DNA of 64,000 nt. Source: Perlucidibaca sp. GTDB taxonomy: Bacteria > Pseudomonadota > Gammaproteobacteria > Pseudomonadales > Moraxellaceae. Location: contig JAHFSA010000006.1 in the NCBI GenBank assembly GCA_023265995.1, forward strand, positions 1-64,000. The letters run 5' to 3'. Below are positions 51,169 to 61,951 of this stretch, piece after piece (the first letter of the stretch is position 1; each line of letters opens with the position of its first letter). The notes under the pieces are model-generated. The model saw only the letters and a list, made by a program, of their open reading frames with translations. It did not search any database and was not told the DNA's origin. The position numbers and the translations under genes are program-made.

Positions 51169-51885
51169 TCAAGTCGGCAGCAAACGCCCCAGCGTCACGG
51201 CCACGGCAGTTTCGACACGTAATATACGCGCCCCCAGCTCGACCGATGACAGCCCGGCCTCGCGTAATTTCTCGACCTCATAGGGAATGAAGCCGCCTTC
51301 GGGGCCTATGGCCAGCAACAGCGGCCCGGCGACATCGCAGGGGCAGGACTCGCCGCTGCCGGGATGCGCCAGCAGGCCGCGACGGCCATCGGCCATGAGT
51401 CCCGGCAGCACATCCTCGACGAAGGGCTTGAAGCGCGGCGCCAGGGTGACGCGCGGCAGCACGGTGTCACGCGCCTGCTCCAGACCCAGCAACAGCTGCT
51501 CGCGGATGGCCTCCGGGCGCAGCCAGGGGCTGTCCCAGAAGCTTTTCTCGACACGGTAGCTGTTGAGCAGCACCAGCTCCTCGACACCCAGCGTGGTGAC
51601 CATCTGCAGGATGCGCTTGAGCATTTTCGGGCGCGGCAGCGCCAGCAGCAGGATGACCGGCGCCTTGGCCGGCGGCGGCGTGTCGAGCCGCACGCGCAGA
51701 TCCAGACGCTGGTCGTCGAGATGCAGTATCTCGCCCTCGCCCATGAGTCCGTCGAGCACGCCGACACGCATGCGGTCGCCGACGACAGCGCGATGCACCG
51801 CCAGCACATGCTGCAGACGACGACCGCTCAGGCTGGCGAGATCGGGCGCACTGAAGTCGCCGGCTTCGAGCAGGATCAGGTTCAT
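51169..51885 (-). CDS. rsmE: RsmE, 16S rRNA (uracil1498-N3)-methyltransferase
   Basis: SPOUT-class methyltransferase for U1498 of 16S rRNA. Signatures are RRLQHVLAVHRAVVGD in the N-terminal PUA-like domain and LLAIGPEGGFIPYEVE, LGARILRVETAV in the knotted domain. ATG 51885 gives 238 residues, the usual length, and lies ten bases after waaA. Confidence 0.94.
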   Translation of the reverse strand: MNLILLEAGDFSAPDLASLSGRRLQHVLAVHRAVVGDRMRVGVLDGLMGEGEILHLDDQRLDLRVRLDTPPPAKAPVILLLALPRPKMLKRILQMVTTLGVEELVLLNSYRVEKSFWDSPWLRPEAIREQLLLGLEQARDTVLPRVTLAPRFKPFVEDVLPGLMADGRRGLLAHPGSGESCPCDVAGPLLLAIGPEGGFIPYEVEKLREAGLSSVELGARILRVETAVAVTLGRLLPT

Positions 51886-51895
51886 TTCCGCAGGC

Positions 51896-53218
51896 TCACG
51901 CAGCTTCACCCAGCCAGGGCGCGAGCAGAGCCAGCTGGCGCGCGACCGCGCCGCGATTGGCCGCCAGCACGGCCAGCCCGGCCTCGCGGCGCTGCTGCGC
52001 CAAGGTCGGCTCGGCGAAGAGCGCGAGCAATGCCCGCGCCAGCTCGCCGGCATCGTTGACCACAGCCAGCGCGCCGGCAGCCAGCAGCTCCCGGTTGATC
52101 GCCTCGAAGTTGAAGAAGTGCGGACCGGTCAGCGTCGGCACGCCGAGCGCCAGCGGCTCGAGCGCGTTGTGGCCGCCGGTGGCAACCAGCGAACCGCCGA
52201 CGAAGGCCGCCTGCGACAGCGCGAACCAGCACAGCAGCTCGCCCATGCTGTCGCCCAGCAGCACCGCCGTCTCGGCCGTGACGACGTCGCCACGACTGCG
52301 ACGCGCCATGGTCAGACCGGCGGCCTGCACCTGCTGCGCCACCGACTCGAAGCGCTCGGGGTGGCGCGGCACCAGAATCAGCAAGGCCTCGGGATGGCTC
52401 TGACGCAGTTGCTGATGCGCCTCCAGCATGAAGGCATCCTCGCCGGCATGGGTGCTGGCAGCCACCCAGACCTGGCGGCCGTAGAGCGTCCACGCCACGC
52501 GCCAGCGCGCGGCCTCGGTGCTGACCTCGTCGGGCACGCTGATGTCGAACTTGAGGCTGCCGGTCTGTATGACCTGCGCCGATGGCACGCCGAGACTGCG
52601 GAAGCGCTCGGCGGTGGGCGCATCCTGGGCAGCCACCACGGAAAGGTTGGCCATGAGCTCACCGGTGATGCGACCGAGACGGGCATAGCCGGCCGCCGAA
52701 CGCTCGGACAGGCGGGCATTGGCCAGCATGACCGGCAGCCCGCGCGCGCGCGCCGCCGCCAGCCAGTTCGGCCACAGCTCGGTCTCCATGACCACCAGCG
52801 CACGCGGCTGCCAGTTCGCCAGGAAACGGGCGATGGCACCCGGCACGTCATAGGGCGCGTAGACATGCAGCACGTTGTCGCCCCAGATCGCGCGCACGCG
52901 TTCGGAGCCGGTCGGCGTCATGGTGGTGATAAGCAGGGGCAGGTCCTGGTAATGCTGGCGCAGGGCGTTGACCAGAGGCTGCGCGGCCAGGGTCTCGCCC
53001 ACCGACACGGCATGGATCCACAGCGGTCGTCCGACGAATGGCAGGCTGACCTGGCCCCCGCCTGTCGCCTCCCGGCTGCGCAGCGGCGCCAGGCCAAGAC
53101 GCTCGCGCCAGCGCAGACGATAGGCCGGTGCCTGCCGGCCACGCAGCCAGAGGCGCACGAAGACCAGTGGCAGCAAGGCTCGCAAGAGGACGGTGTATAG
53201 CCAGCGCGGCACGGACAT
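51896..53218 (-). CDS. waaA: WaaA, Kdo transferase
   Basis: Inner-membrane-associated GT30 enzyme that adds Kdo to lipid IVA. The N-terminal anchor is RWLYTVLLRALLPLVFVRLW. Signatures include WIHAVSVGETLAAQPLV (catalytic Glu), METELWPNW, and FVGGSLVATGGHNALEP. ATG 53218 gives 440 residues; a longer in-frame start at 53269 is unlikely. GGGAG is directly adjacent to the start, so spacing is unusual. Divergent from the flavoprotein gene. Confidence 0.95.
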   Translation of the reverse strand: MSVPRWLYTVLLRALLPLVFVRLWLRGRQAPAYRLRWRERLGLAPLRSREATGGGQVSLPFVGRPLWIHAVSVGETLAAQPLVNALRQHYQDLPLLITTMTPTGSERVRAIWGDNVLHVYAPYDVPGAIARFLANWQPRALVVMETELWPNWLAAARARGLPVMLANARLSERSAAGYARLGRITGELMANLSVVAAQDAPTAERFRSLGVPSAQVIQTGSLKFDISVPDEVSTEAARWRVAWTLYGRQVWVAASTHAGEDAFMLEAHQQLRQSHPEALLILVPRHPERFESVAQQVQAAGLTMARRSRGDVVTAETAVLLGDSMGELLCWFALSQAAFVGGSLVATGGHNALEPLALGVPTLTGPHFFNFEAINRELLAAGALAVVNDAGELARALLALFAEPTLAQQRREAGLAVLAANRGAVARQLALLAPWLGEAA

Positions 53219-53274
53219 CTCCCGGTCAAAAAGCAGTAGAGTGCCGGATTCTACCTCGCATACACTCATTTCCC

Positions 53275-54492
53275 ATGCGTACCCATGACCTCGACTTCGT
53301 GATTTTCGGCAGCGGCATCACCGGCCTCTGGCTGCTCAACCGTCTCCAGAGCGCCGGTTTCCACTGCATCCTGCTCGAATCGGACCGCCTCGGCGGCGTT
53401 CAGACCATGCAAGCCAACGGCATCATCCACGGTGGCATGAAGTTCGGCCTCGGCGGCCTGCTCAGCCCCAGCGAAGATGCCCACGACATGGTCGGCACCT
53501 GGCGCGCCTGCCTGGAGGGTCGCGGCGACATCGACCTCAGCGAGGTGCGCATCCTGTCCCAGGCCCAGTACCTCTGGTCCGAGCCGGGCATGATGGCCGA
53601 CGCCATCAACTTCCTGAGCAGCAAACTGCACAGCGGCGAGGTGCACGCGGTTGATGGCGAGCAGCGTCCGGCCTCGCTGCAGCACCCCGACTTCAAGGGC
53701 AGCACCTACCGTCTGCGCGATCTCGTGCTGGATGTGCCCAGCCTGGTGGCGACGCTGGCCCGGCCGCATCGCGAACGCATCTACCGGGTCGATTACCGGC
53801 ATGCCCAGCTCGAGGTCGATGATGTCCACCAGACCCGCAGCATCACCATCACCGGCAGCGACCACGAGCTCTTCCGCCTGCGCCCGCAGCGCGTGATCTT
53901 CGCGGCTGGCGCCGGCAATGCCGAACTGCTGGCCGACATCGGCACGCTCAAGCCCGAGCAGGAGGCACGTCCGTTGCATCCGGTGCTGGTCAAGGCCGCG
54001 CAGCTGCCGCCCATGTACGCCCATTGCGCCGGCGCCGACCAGCGCCCGCGCCTGACCATCACCAGCCATATCGCCAGCGACGGCAGCATGATCTGGTACC
54101 TCGGCGGCGAGCTCGCCGAGCATGGCGCCCTGCGCGACGACACCTTGCAGATCGAGGCTGCGCGCGAGGAGCTGAACACGCTGCTGCCGTGGATGGACTG
54201 GCAGGGCGCGCGCTTCCGCAGCTTCCGCATCGACCGCATATTGCCGGTGTCTGACAGCCTGCTGCCGCGCCGTACCGACCAGGCCACCGTCGAGCGCGTC
54301 GGCAACCATTACGTGACCTGGCCCGGCAAGATGACCCTGGCGCCGCAGGCCGCGCAGCAGATCATGGACAGCATCGCCGAAGAGCGTCTGGCGCCCCTCT
54401 ACGAGGCACCGCCGGCACTGCCGCTGCCGCATCCGGAGCAGGCGCTGCCGGCCTGGGAAACTCTCTTCGGTCAGGGGCCGCGACATGGCTAA
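53275..54492 (+). CDS. FAD-dependent oxidoreductase, L-2-hydroxyglutarate oxidase-like (DAO fold)
   Basis: A 405-residue flavoprotein of the D-amino-acid-oxidase/GlpD superfamily. The FAD motif is FGSGITGLWLLNRL, with Glu in LLESDRLGG. The segment QANGIIHGGMKFG resembles the RNSGVIHAG signature of L-2-hydroxyglutarate oxidases and includes the likely flavin-site histidine. No signal peptide or membrane segment is seen. It starts 56 bases from divergent waaA and overlaps the LpxL-like gene by eight bases. The substrate is unknown; a role in lipid A or core assembly is inferred from context only. Confidence 0.78.
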   Translation: MRTHDLDFVIFGSGITGLWLLNRLQSAGFHCILLESDRLGGVQTMQANGIIHGGMKFGLGGLLSPSEDAHDMVGTWRACLEGRGDIDLSEVRILSQAQYLWSEPGMMADAINFLSSKLHSGEVHAVDGEQRPASLQHPDFKGSTYRLRDLVLDVPSLVATLARPHRERIYRVDYRHAQLEVDDVHQTRSITITGSDHELFRLRPQRVIFAAGAGNAELLADIGTLKPEQEARPLHPVLVKAAQLPPMYAHCAGADQRPRLTITSHIASDGSMIWYLGGELAEHGALRDDTLQIEAAREELNTLLPWMDWQGARFRSFRIDRILPVSDSLLPRRTDQATVERVGNHYVTWPGKMTLAPQAAQQIMDSIAEERLAPLYEAPPALPLPHPEQALPAWETLFGQGPRHG

Positions 54493-55435
54493 GCTCGTTC
54501 GCGCCGATGACGGCCTGCAGTGGCAATGGCTGCACCCTCGCTACTGGCCAGCCTGGCTGGCCTGCCTGTTCATCTTCCTGCTCGCCTGGCTGCCCTGGCC
54601 GCTGCAGCGCCGACTCGGCGCCGGCCTCGGCTGGCTGGCCTACCGGCTGATTCCGCGTCGTGTCGATGACACCCGCATCAACCTCCAGCTGTGCTTCCCG
54701 GAGCTGGGCGAGACCGAGCGCGAAGCCATGGTGCGCGATGTCTTCCGCGAGGGCGGCATAGGCATTTTCGAGACCGCCAATGCCTGGTTCGTGCCCATCA
54801 GCTGGTATCGCAAGCGCATCCAGGTCAGCGGTGTCGAGCATGTACTCGCCGCCTCCGGCCAGGGTCGTGGCGTCATCATTCTCGGCGCCCACTACAGCGC
54901 GCTCGACCTCAACGGTGCCGCCGCCTCGCTCTATTTCCCGCTGCAGACCGTCTACCGGCCGCAGAACAACCCGGTGCTGGACTGGCTGATCCGCGCCCGC
55001 CGCCGCCGCATCTACTCCGGCCAGATCGACCATGCCGACATGCGCTCGCTGTTCAAGGCGCTGAAGAACGGCGAGACGGTATGGACCTCGGTGGACCAGG
55101 ACTTCGGTCTCAAGCAGGGTGTCATGGCGCCGTTCTTCGGCTACCCGGCGGCGACGCTGACCGCGACCTCGCGCATGGCCCGCGTCAATCAGTCGCCGGT
55201 GGTCTTCGTGCACTTCATGCGCAACCCGGATGAGCGCAGCTACACCATGCTGTTCACGCCGCCGCTGGAAAACTACCCCAGCGGCGATGACCTGACCGAT
55301 GCCATCTGCATCAACCGCGAGCTGGAGCAGCTGATACGGCGCGCGCCCAGCCAGTACATGTGGTTCCACCGACGCTTCAAGTCGCGTCCGCCCGGCGAGC
55401 AGCCGCCCTATCAGAAGAAAAAGAAGCAGCGCTGA
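54485..55435 (+). CDS. LpxL/HtrB-family lipid A acyltransferase
   Basis: Inner-membrane enzyme adding a secondary acyl chain to lipid A. The family's HX4D catalytic motif is visible as His136 and Asp141 in LGAHYSALDLNG. The N-terminal membrane anchor covers about residues 22-40, and VYRPQNNP is also conserved. At 316 residues it has normal length. The C-terminus is a lysine-rich tail. The gene overlaps both neighbours (eight bases, then TGATG), so three proteins are coupled. Whether it is LpxL or LpxM in specificity cannot be told. Confidence 0.88.
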   Translation: MAKLVRADDGLQWQWLHPRYWPAWLACLFIFLLAWLPWPLQRRLGAGLGWLAYRLIPRRVDDTRINLQLCFPELGETEREAMVRDVFREGGIGIFETANAWFVPISWYRKRIQVSGVEHVLAASGQGRGVIILGAHYSALDLNGAAASLYFPLQTVYRPQNNPVLDWLIRARRRRIYSGQIDHADMRSLFKALKNGETVWTSVDQDFGLKQGVMAPFFGYPAATLTATSRMARVNQSPVVFVHFMRNPDERSYTMLFTPPLENYPSGDDLTDAICINRELEQLIRRAPSQYMWFHRRFKSRPPGEQPPYQKKKKQR

Positions 55436-56580
55436 TGACCGACACGACAGAAAGCGGCCGTCGCCTGACCATCATGCAGACCCTTCCGGCCCTGCACAGT
55501 GGCGGCGTCGAACGCGGCACGCTGGAAATCGCCCGCGCCCTCGTGGCCGCCGGCCATCGCTCGCTGGTGGTGTCGCATGGCGGCCGTCTGGTGGCGCAGC
55601 TCGAACGCGAGGGCAGCGAGCACATCGCCATGCCGGTGCATCGCAAGTCGCTGGCCAGCCTGTTCCAGATCCGCCCGTTCCGGCGCCTGCTGGAAGAGCT
55701 GAAGCCGGACATCGTGCATGCGCGCTCGCGCATTCCGGCCTGGATCGCCTGGCTGGCCCTGCGCCGGATGGACCCGGCCACGCGCCCCCGCCTGGTCACC
55801 ACCGTGCACGGCATGTACTCGGTCAGCCCCTACAGCGCCATCATGACCAAGGGCGAGGTGGTGATCGCAGTCTCCGATACCGTGCGCGACTACATCCGCG
55901 ACAACTACCCGCGCTGCGATCAGGCCGCCGTGCGCGTGATCCATCGCGGCGTCGACCCCGCCGAGTTTCCTTACGACTACCAGCCCGCGCCGGAGTGGCT
56001 GGCGCGCTGGCGCCAGGACTATCCGCAGCTCGCCGGCAAGCAGGTCATCTGCCTGCCCGGCCGCATCACCCGACTCAAGGGCCATGAGACGTTCATGACC
56101 CTGATCTCCGCACTCAAGGCGCGCGGACTGCCGGTGCACGGCCTCATCGTCGGTGGTGTGGAGGAGAAAAAGAAGCCATATCTGACGGAGCTGGAGGCGC
56201 GTGTCACCAGCCTCGGTCTGACCCAGGACATCAGCTTCACCGGCCTGCGCAGCGATATCCGCGAGGTCTTCAGCCAGTGCCAGCTCGTGCTGTCGCTGTC
56301 GACCAAGCCGGAAACCTTCGGCCGCACGGTGCTGGAAGCGCTTAGCCTGGGCGTGCCGGCAGCGGGCTGGGAGCGAGGCGGGGTCGGCGAGATTCTGCGC
56401 GCGCTCTACCCGGCCGGCGCGCTGACGCCGTTGGCCGAGGACGAGCTGGAACAACGCTGTCTGGCGGTGCTGTCAGGCCAGGCCGGACGCCCGGCCGACA
56501 AGCCCGTGTTCACGCTGGAGCGCATGTGCGCACGGACACTGGCGGTCTACGCAGAGGTCGCCAGAGCGCCAGCCGCGTAG
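55435..56580 (+). CDS. Glycosyltransferase family 4
   Basis: A 381-residue GT-B glycosyltransferase. The N-terminal LPALHSGGVERGTLEIARAL is typical of LPS-core or polysaccharide GT4 proteins. The C-terminal donor-binding domain has LPGRITRLKGHETF and SLSTKPETFGRTVLEALSLG (conserved Glu). It starts within the lpxL-like stop, pointing to LPS core synthesis. Donor and acceptor sugars are unknown. Confidence 0.88.
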   Translation: MTDTTESGRRLTIMQTLPALHSGGVERGTLEIARALVAAGHRSLVVSHGGRLVAQLEREGSEHIAMPVHRKSLASLFQIRPFRRLLEELKPDIVHARSRIPAWIAWLALRRMDPATRPRLVTTVHGMYSVSPYSAIMTKGEVVIAVSDTVRDYIRDNYPRCDQAAVRVIHRGVDPAEFPYDYQPAPEWLARWRQDYPQLAGKQVICLPGRITRLKGHETFMTLISALKARGLPVHGLIVGGVEEKKKPYLTELEARVTSLGLTQDISFTGLRSDIREVFSQCQLVLSLSTKPETFGRTVLEALSLGVPAAGWERGGVGEILRALYPAGALTPLAEDELEQRCLAVLSGQAGRPADKPVFTLERMCARTLAVYAEVARAPAA

Positions 56581-56606
56581 CTGTCACACAACGGCCGCGT
56601 GACAGC
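56580..56606. terminator. Inverted repeat between convergent genes
   Basis: GCTGTCAC (56580-56587) pairs with GTGACAGC (56599-56606) around an 11-base loop, starting at the last base of the GT4 stop. The UDP-sugar dehydrogenase gene ends 12 bases later on the other strand. No T-run is present; terminator role is probable but not certain. Confidence 0.45.
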
Positions 56607-56617
56607 CAGGCGCTGGC

Positions 56618-57922
<1,305 letters not shown>

Positions 57923-58058
57923 GGCAGTCGGCACCGAGAATTTTATTGGCGTAGTTTATACACTAGCATTCTCAACTACACTCCCTGCAAGCCGGCAGCC
58001 GACGTAATACGCGCCGGTTACCTGCCACTAGCACTTTGACCGCGCGAAATCATTGGCC

Positions 58059-59114
58059 ATGAAAATCATCAATGCCGTCTACGGCGACTCGACCGGTGGC
58101 CGCTGGATTGCCACGCTGAAAACTGCCGAGCTTCTGGCTGGCAGCGGGCATGAAGTCATTCTGCTGATCGACCCCTGCGACCTGCACAAGGTGCCCTCGT
58201 CACTGCCCTCCAGCATCGAGGTGATCAGCATGAAGAACTCCGGACATTACGACCTGATCGCCAGCCTCAAGGCGCGTCGCCTGATTAACGAACGCGGCAT
58301 AAATGCCATCATTGCCCACAGCGGCCGGGCCATCTGGCTGCTCAAGCGTGCCGCGCCTCGCGGCGTGCCGGTCATTGCCCTCAATCACAGCCACAACATC
58401 AAACGCACACTGCGGGCCGACGCCTTTTTCTGCGTTACACCCTACATGCGCCAGCTCGTCGACCAGGCCACAGGCGGCAGCAAGCCATCGTTCGTGATCA
58501 GCAATGCGGTCAGCATCCCCGATGCCGCTCTGCTGCAACCCGTCATCCACACAACGCCGGTGGTCGGACTGATAGGCCGCCTTGCCGATGGCAAGGGCAC
58601 GCTCTATCTGCTGCAGGCGCTTGCCCTGCTGCGTGATCGCGGACTGGTGCTGCCGGCACGCATTGCCGGTACCGGCGAAGAAATGGATATGCTGAAAGCG
58701 GCCTGCCGGGACCTGGGGCTGAGCGCACAAGTCGAGTTTCTCGGCTGGGTCAGTGACACGGACAAAGCCGCCTTCTTCAACAGTGTCGACCTGCTCTGCT
58801 TCACATCCTACCGCGACGTGCAACCGCTGGTACTGCTGGAAATGATGGCTTGGGGCAAGGCCATCATCGGCAATGACCTGGAAGGGCCTGCGAGTATCTA
58901 CGAGCACAACGAAACCGCACTGGTCGTACCGACCCGCAATGCGCCAGCATTGGCCGAAGCCATTGCCACCCTGGCTGCGGATCGCGGCTTGCGAGGGAGG
59001 CTGGGGCACAATGCCCGCATCAAGGCCGAGCACTGCCATGCCGATGCCGCCGTGGCTGCCCTGCTGAACCAGCATGTCAGTGAACTGGTCGCACAACACT
59101 TCGCTGCTACCTGA
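58059..59114 (+). CDS. Glycosyltransferase family 4 (GT-B)
   Basis: A 351-residue GT-B glycosyltransferase. The N-terminal domain is less conserved (NAVYGDSTGGRWIATLKTAELL). The donor-binding half has VGLIGRLADGKGTLYLLQAL and DLLCFTSYRDVQPLVLLEMMAWGKAII, with a Gln-Pro variant of the usual EGFP-like motif. Start ATG 58059. Base composition is slightly lower in GC than the core genes. It precedes the fucosyltransferase by 29 bases. Confidence 0.85.
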   Translation: MKIINAVYGDSTGGRWIATLKTAELLAGSGHEVILLIDPCDLHKVPSSLPSSIEVISMKNSGHYDLIASLKARRLINERGINAIIAHSGRAIWLLKRAAPRGVPVIALNHSHNIKRTLRADAFFCVTPYMRQLVDQATGGSKPSFVISNAVSIPDAALLQPVIHTTPVVGLIGRLADGKGTLYLLQALALLRDRGLVLPARIAGTGEEMDMLKAACRDLGLSAQVEFLGWVSDTDKAAFFNSVDLLCFTSYRDVQPLVLLEMMAWGKAIIGNDLEGPASIYEHNETALVVPTRNAPALAEAIATLAADRGLRGRLGHNARIKAEHCHADAAVAALLNQHVSELVAQHFAAT

Positions 59115-59143
59115 CACCTCGGCCATCTCAAGGAAGACACGCT

Positions 59144-60001
59144 GTGCGTACAACCTATGTTTTCATCTACGGCGGCCTCGGCAACCAGATGTTCCAGGCT
59201 GCTCTGGGCGAAGCCATCCGCACTCGTTACAACAGCACGATTCGCTACATCAATCTGACCAGCGATGCACGAGTACCGAGAGCATGGGAACTGGGCATCT
59301 TCGGCCTCCAGCCGCACGCGGCCGGCACGCGCTACAGCAGCCTGCTCTGGCGCCTGTTCAAGCTCGGTCTCAAGGTACAAAGGCTGCTCTCGCCCCGAAG
59401 CAGTCTGATCTACGATGAAAAGAATGTTGCCCACACAGGGCTCCCGACCAGAGCACCCTTGTTCATCAACGGCTACTTCCAGAGCGAACGCTTCTTTCTC
59501 GACACATCTCCTGCCGATACCTTCTGCTTTCCGGCCCATCCTTATGGGCTCGACATCCAGCCGAACTCCGTTGCCATCCATGTCCGGAGGGGCGACTACG
59601 TTACCGATATCGTGGCACGCCGCAGTCATCTGATTTGTGACGAGACCTATTATGAGCAGGCCTGGGCGCTCATGCTCCGCTGGGTTCCGGATGCTCGTGC
59701 CTACGTTTTCTCGGACGATCCGGAGTGGGCACACAGCCACCTGAACCTTCCAGGCGACGTGACCTATGTCGAGAACCCGGATGGCAAGCCGGCATGGGTG
59801 GACCTGTCGCTCATGGCGCAGTGCCAACACAGCATCCTGTCCAACAGCTCATACAGTTGGTGGGGCGCCTATCTGGCCACCAATCCGGCCCAGCGCGTCA
59901 TCGTGCCGGACCGCTGGACAGCGGCCGCCCGTACGGACGATCTGGATATCTGTCCCGCCTACTGGTATCGACTGACAACACGTCCACCAACACACGGCTG
60001 A
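59144..60001 (+). CDS. Alpha-1,2-fucosyltransferase family (GT11)
   Basis: A 285-residue GT11 enzyme, normally transferring L-fucose from GDP-fucose. Diagnostic motifs are GGLGNQMFQ near the N-terminus, VAIHVRRGDYV in the middle and SNSSYSWWGAYL near the C-terminus. The start is GTG 59144, with AAGGAAG eight bases upstream. No GDP-fucose synthesis genes (gmd, fcl) are in the window. Some GT11 members use other acceptors or sugars, so fucose is the likely but unproven donor. Confidence 0.9.
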   Translation: MRTTYVFIYGGLGNQMFQAALGEAIRTRYNSTIRYINLTSDARVPRAWELGIFGLQPHAAGTRYSSLLWRLFKLGLKVQRLLSPRSSLIYDEKNVAHTGLPTRAPLFINGYFQSERFFLDTSPADTFCFPAHPYGLDIQPNSVAIHVRRGDYVTDIVARRSHLICDETYYEQAWALMLRWVPDARAYVFSDDPEWAHSHLNLPGDVTYVENPDGKPAWVDLSLMAQCQHSILSNSSYSWWGAYLATNPAQRVIVPDRWTAAARTDDLDICPAYWYRLTTRPPTHG

Positions 60002-60016
60002 CCAGAGATCGCCGCA

Positions 60017-60910
60017 CTAGCGCAAACGCTCGGCCTGCATAAGCAGCAACGATTGCCACATGTCGACATCCAGGCAGCGCAGCGACCGACACTGGGCTAT
60101 CAGGTCATCAATCAGCGGCTGCACCCGCTCCACCCTGAAGCCAGGCTGCATGGCCCCCGCCATGATGGAGAGGTAGGTCGCTTCGTCGGTGGCGTCAAGC
60201 CGGAAGCCCAGCCTGGCCAGCAATGACAAACGGATGGTATTGGCAGTAGCACGCTGGGCCTCGCGATGCACCTGGGAAACCTGTCCTGCGTGCAGCCGGT
60301 AATACAGCAGGATGTCCGGCAGAATGGCGGCCTTTCCATGTACCAGCAAATCAACCCACAGCTGATAATCCTCGGCATGAGGACGATCCTGACGATATGG
60401 AACCTCCGGCATGACAGAACGCCGGAAAAGGGTCGAAGGATTGGCCACAGGCGAGTTGCGCATAAGCTCGACACGAAAGCGTGCATCATTCACGGCATGG
60501 CGACGGCGCTTAAGCCATGACCGCCACGGCCTACCCTTGAACTTGAGCGTTGAGGTTCCGCACAAGACATGATCCGGATGTGCCTTGAGGAAGGCAACCT
60601 GCCGCTCCAGGCGATGCGGATGCATGATGTCATCGGCATCGAACAAGGCAATCAATGGTGCATCCGAGGCCACTATTGCTCGGTTCCGACTGGCAATCAG
60701 CCCCTGGTTTGACTCATTTGTCAGCACACGCACACGCGTGTCTCGACGAGCATAGTCAGCAAGAATCGCCGGGGTGGCATCCTTGCTGCCATCATCCACG
60801 ATGACCAGCTCGAAGTTGCCATAACTCTGTTTTAATACGCTATCCAGCGACTCCGCCAGATAACGTGCACCGTTATAGGCAGCCATCGCCACAACCACCT
60901 CAGCTTGCAC
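60017..60910 (-). CDS. Glycosyltransferase family 2
   Basis: A 297-residue GT-A glycosyltransferase. Signatures are VAMAAYNGARYLAESLDSVL, FELVIVDDGSKDAT, and the metal-binding FDADDIMHPHRLERQV. PVANPSTLFRRSV is shared with O-antigen or teichoic-type transferases. I chose GTG 60910, because GGGAGAGAG lies just upstream; a TTG at 60925 adjoining the ELM1-family stop has no ribosome site. Last gene of the minus-strand operon. Confidence 0.88.
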   Translation of the reverse strand: MQAEVVVAMAAYNGARYLAESLDSVLKQSYGNFELVIVDDGSKDATPAILADYARRDTRVRVLTNESNQGLIASRNRAIVASDAPLIALFDADDIMHPHRLERQVAFLKAHPDHVLCGTSTLKFKGRPWRSWLKRRRHAVNDARFRVELMRNSPVANPSTLFRRSVMPEVPYRQDRPHAEDYQLWVDLLVHGKAAILPDILLYYRLHAGQVSQVHREAQRATANTIRLSLLARLGFRLDATDEATYLSIMAGAMQPGFRVERVQPLIDDLIAQCRSLRCLDVDMWQSLLLMQAERLR

Positions 60911-60925
60911 GACACTCTCTCCCAA

Positions 60926-61951
60926 TCATGTTGCAGACGACTCGCAGAGTGCCCTCAGGCGCTCCTCCAGAGGTCGTCGATCAAATGTTCCAAGCGGCCT
61001 GTCGGCAAGCAATGCAGCACCTTGAATCAAGGTGTCGGCGCACGTAATGAGATGGCGTGCCTCCAGGCGCTGCAAGGCCGCCCGATAGTCCTCATCCGGT
61101 CGCGCCTGGCGTGGTGCCCAGGCAATCACCGGCTTTCCGGAAACCACCGCCTCGGTCAGCATGGACAGCGAGTCCGCCGTGCAGCAGACGACATCGGCCG
61201 CGCCCAGATAGGACTGCAGGACACGACGCGGCTCACTGTCCCACCAGACCGCATCGGCCACCAGCTCGGCCGGCAGCTGCTCGCGCAGCACGGCCTCGGC
61301 CTCGGCACCGGTGCGGCGTGAGGTGCTGACAAGCCAGCGCAGACCCTGGCTGCGCGCCAGCTCCGTCGCCTCGGCGGCGAGACGGTGCCAATCCTCGGCG
61401 GCAAAATGAAAGCCGGCGCCATCGCCACCAATCAGCAGCAGCCAGAGCGGCTGCGCGCCCAGCCCCAGCTGTGCCCGCAGCGCCGCGCCAGCCTGACGCT
61501 GGGCATCGAGATCGACCGGCATGGGCGCGACATCGACAATCAGGGTATTGGGCCCGGCATGGCGCGGTTCGATGGACAGGATCAGGCCGAAATGCCGGGC
61601 CTGCAGTCCGCGCAGCGAGCCGCTGAACACCGATGGCACCGCCAGGGCGCGCGCCAGCCAGGCAAGCGCGAACGACGCCTTGCCACCAGCCGCGACGAGC
61701 AGATCAGGCCGGCCCTCGGGCAGGGCATCGAAGCGGTAGAAGCACTTCAGCCAGGAGGCCGGCAGAGGCGTGCGAGTGGCATTCAGCAGGGCACGCAGCA
61801 GGCGTCTGAAGATGCCGCTGCGCAGAATCATCTCGACCCAGTGCACCTCGCAGTCGTAGTGCCGCTGCAACACGGTGACCACACCCCTGGACTGGTTGAA
61901 GTGGCCGGGAATGCCGTCACTGACCACCCAGATCTGCTTGCGCGGCTTCAT
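60926..61951 (-). CDS. ELM1-family (Mito_fiss_Elm1 domain) putative glycosyltransferase-like protein
   Basis: A 341-residue protein of the bacterial ELM1 family, named after a plant mitochondrial fission factor. The N-terminal IWVVSDGIPGHFNQSRGV is characteristic, as are LLIGGDGAGFHF and CTADSLSMLTEAVVSGKPVIAW. The fold is GT-B-like and bacterial members sit in LPS gene sets; a transferase role is inferred. It overlaps the upstream GT4 gene (ATGA) and adjoins the GT2 gene. Confidence 0.8.
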   Translation of the reverse strand: MKPRKQIWVVSDGIPGHFNQSRGVVTVLQRHYDCEVHWVEMILRSGIFRRLLRALLNATRTPLPASWLKCFYRFDALPEGRPDLLVAAGGKASFALAWLARALAVPSVFSGSLRGLQARHFGLILSIEPRHAGPNTLIVDVAPMPVDLDAQRQAGAALRAQLGLGAQPLWLLLIGGDGAGFHFAAEDWHRLAAEATELARSQGLRWLVSTSRRTGAEAEAVLREQLPAELVADAVWWDSEPRRVLQSYLGAADVVCCTADSLSMLTEAVVSGKPVIAWAPRQARPDEDYRAALQRLEARHLITCADTLIQGAALLADRPLGTFDRRPLEERLRALCESSAT

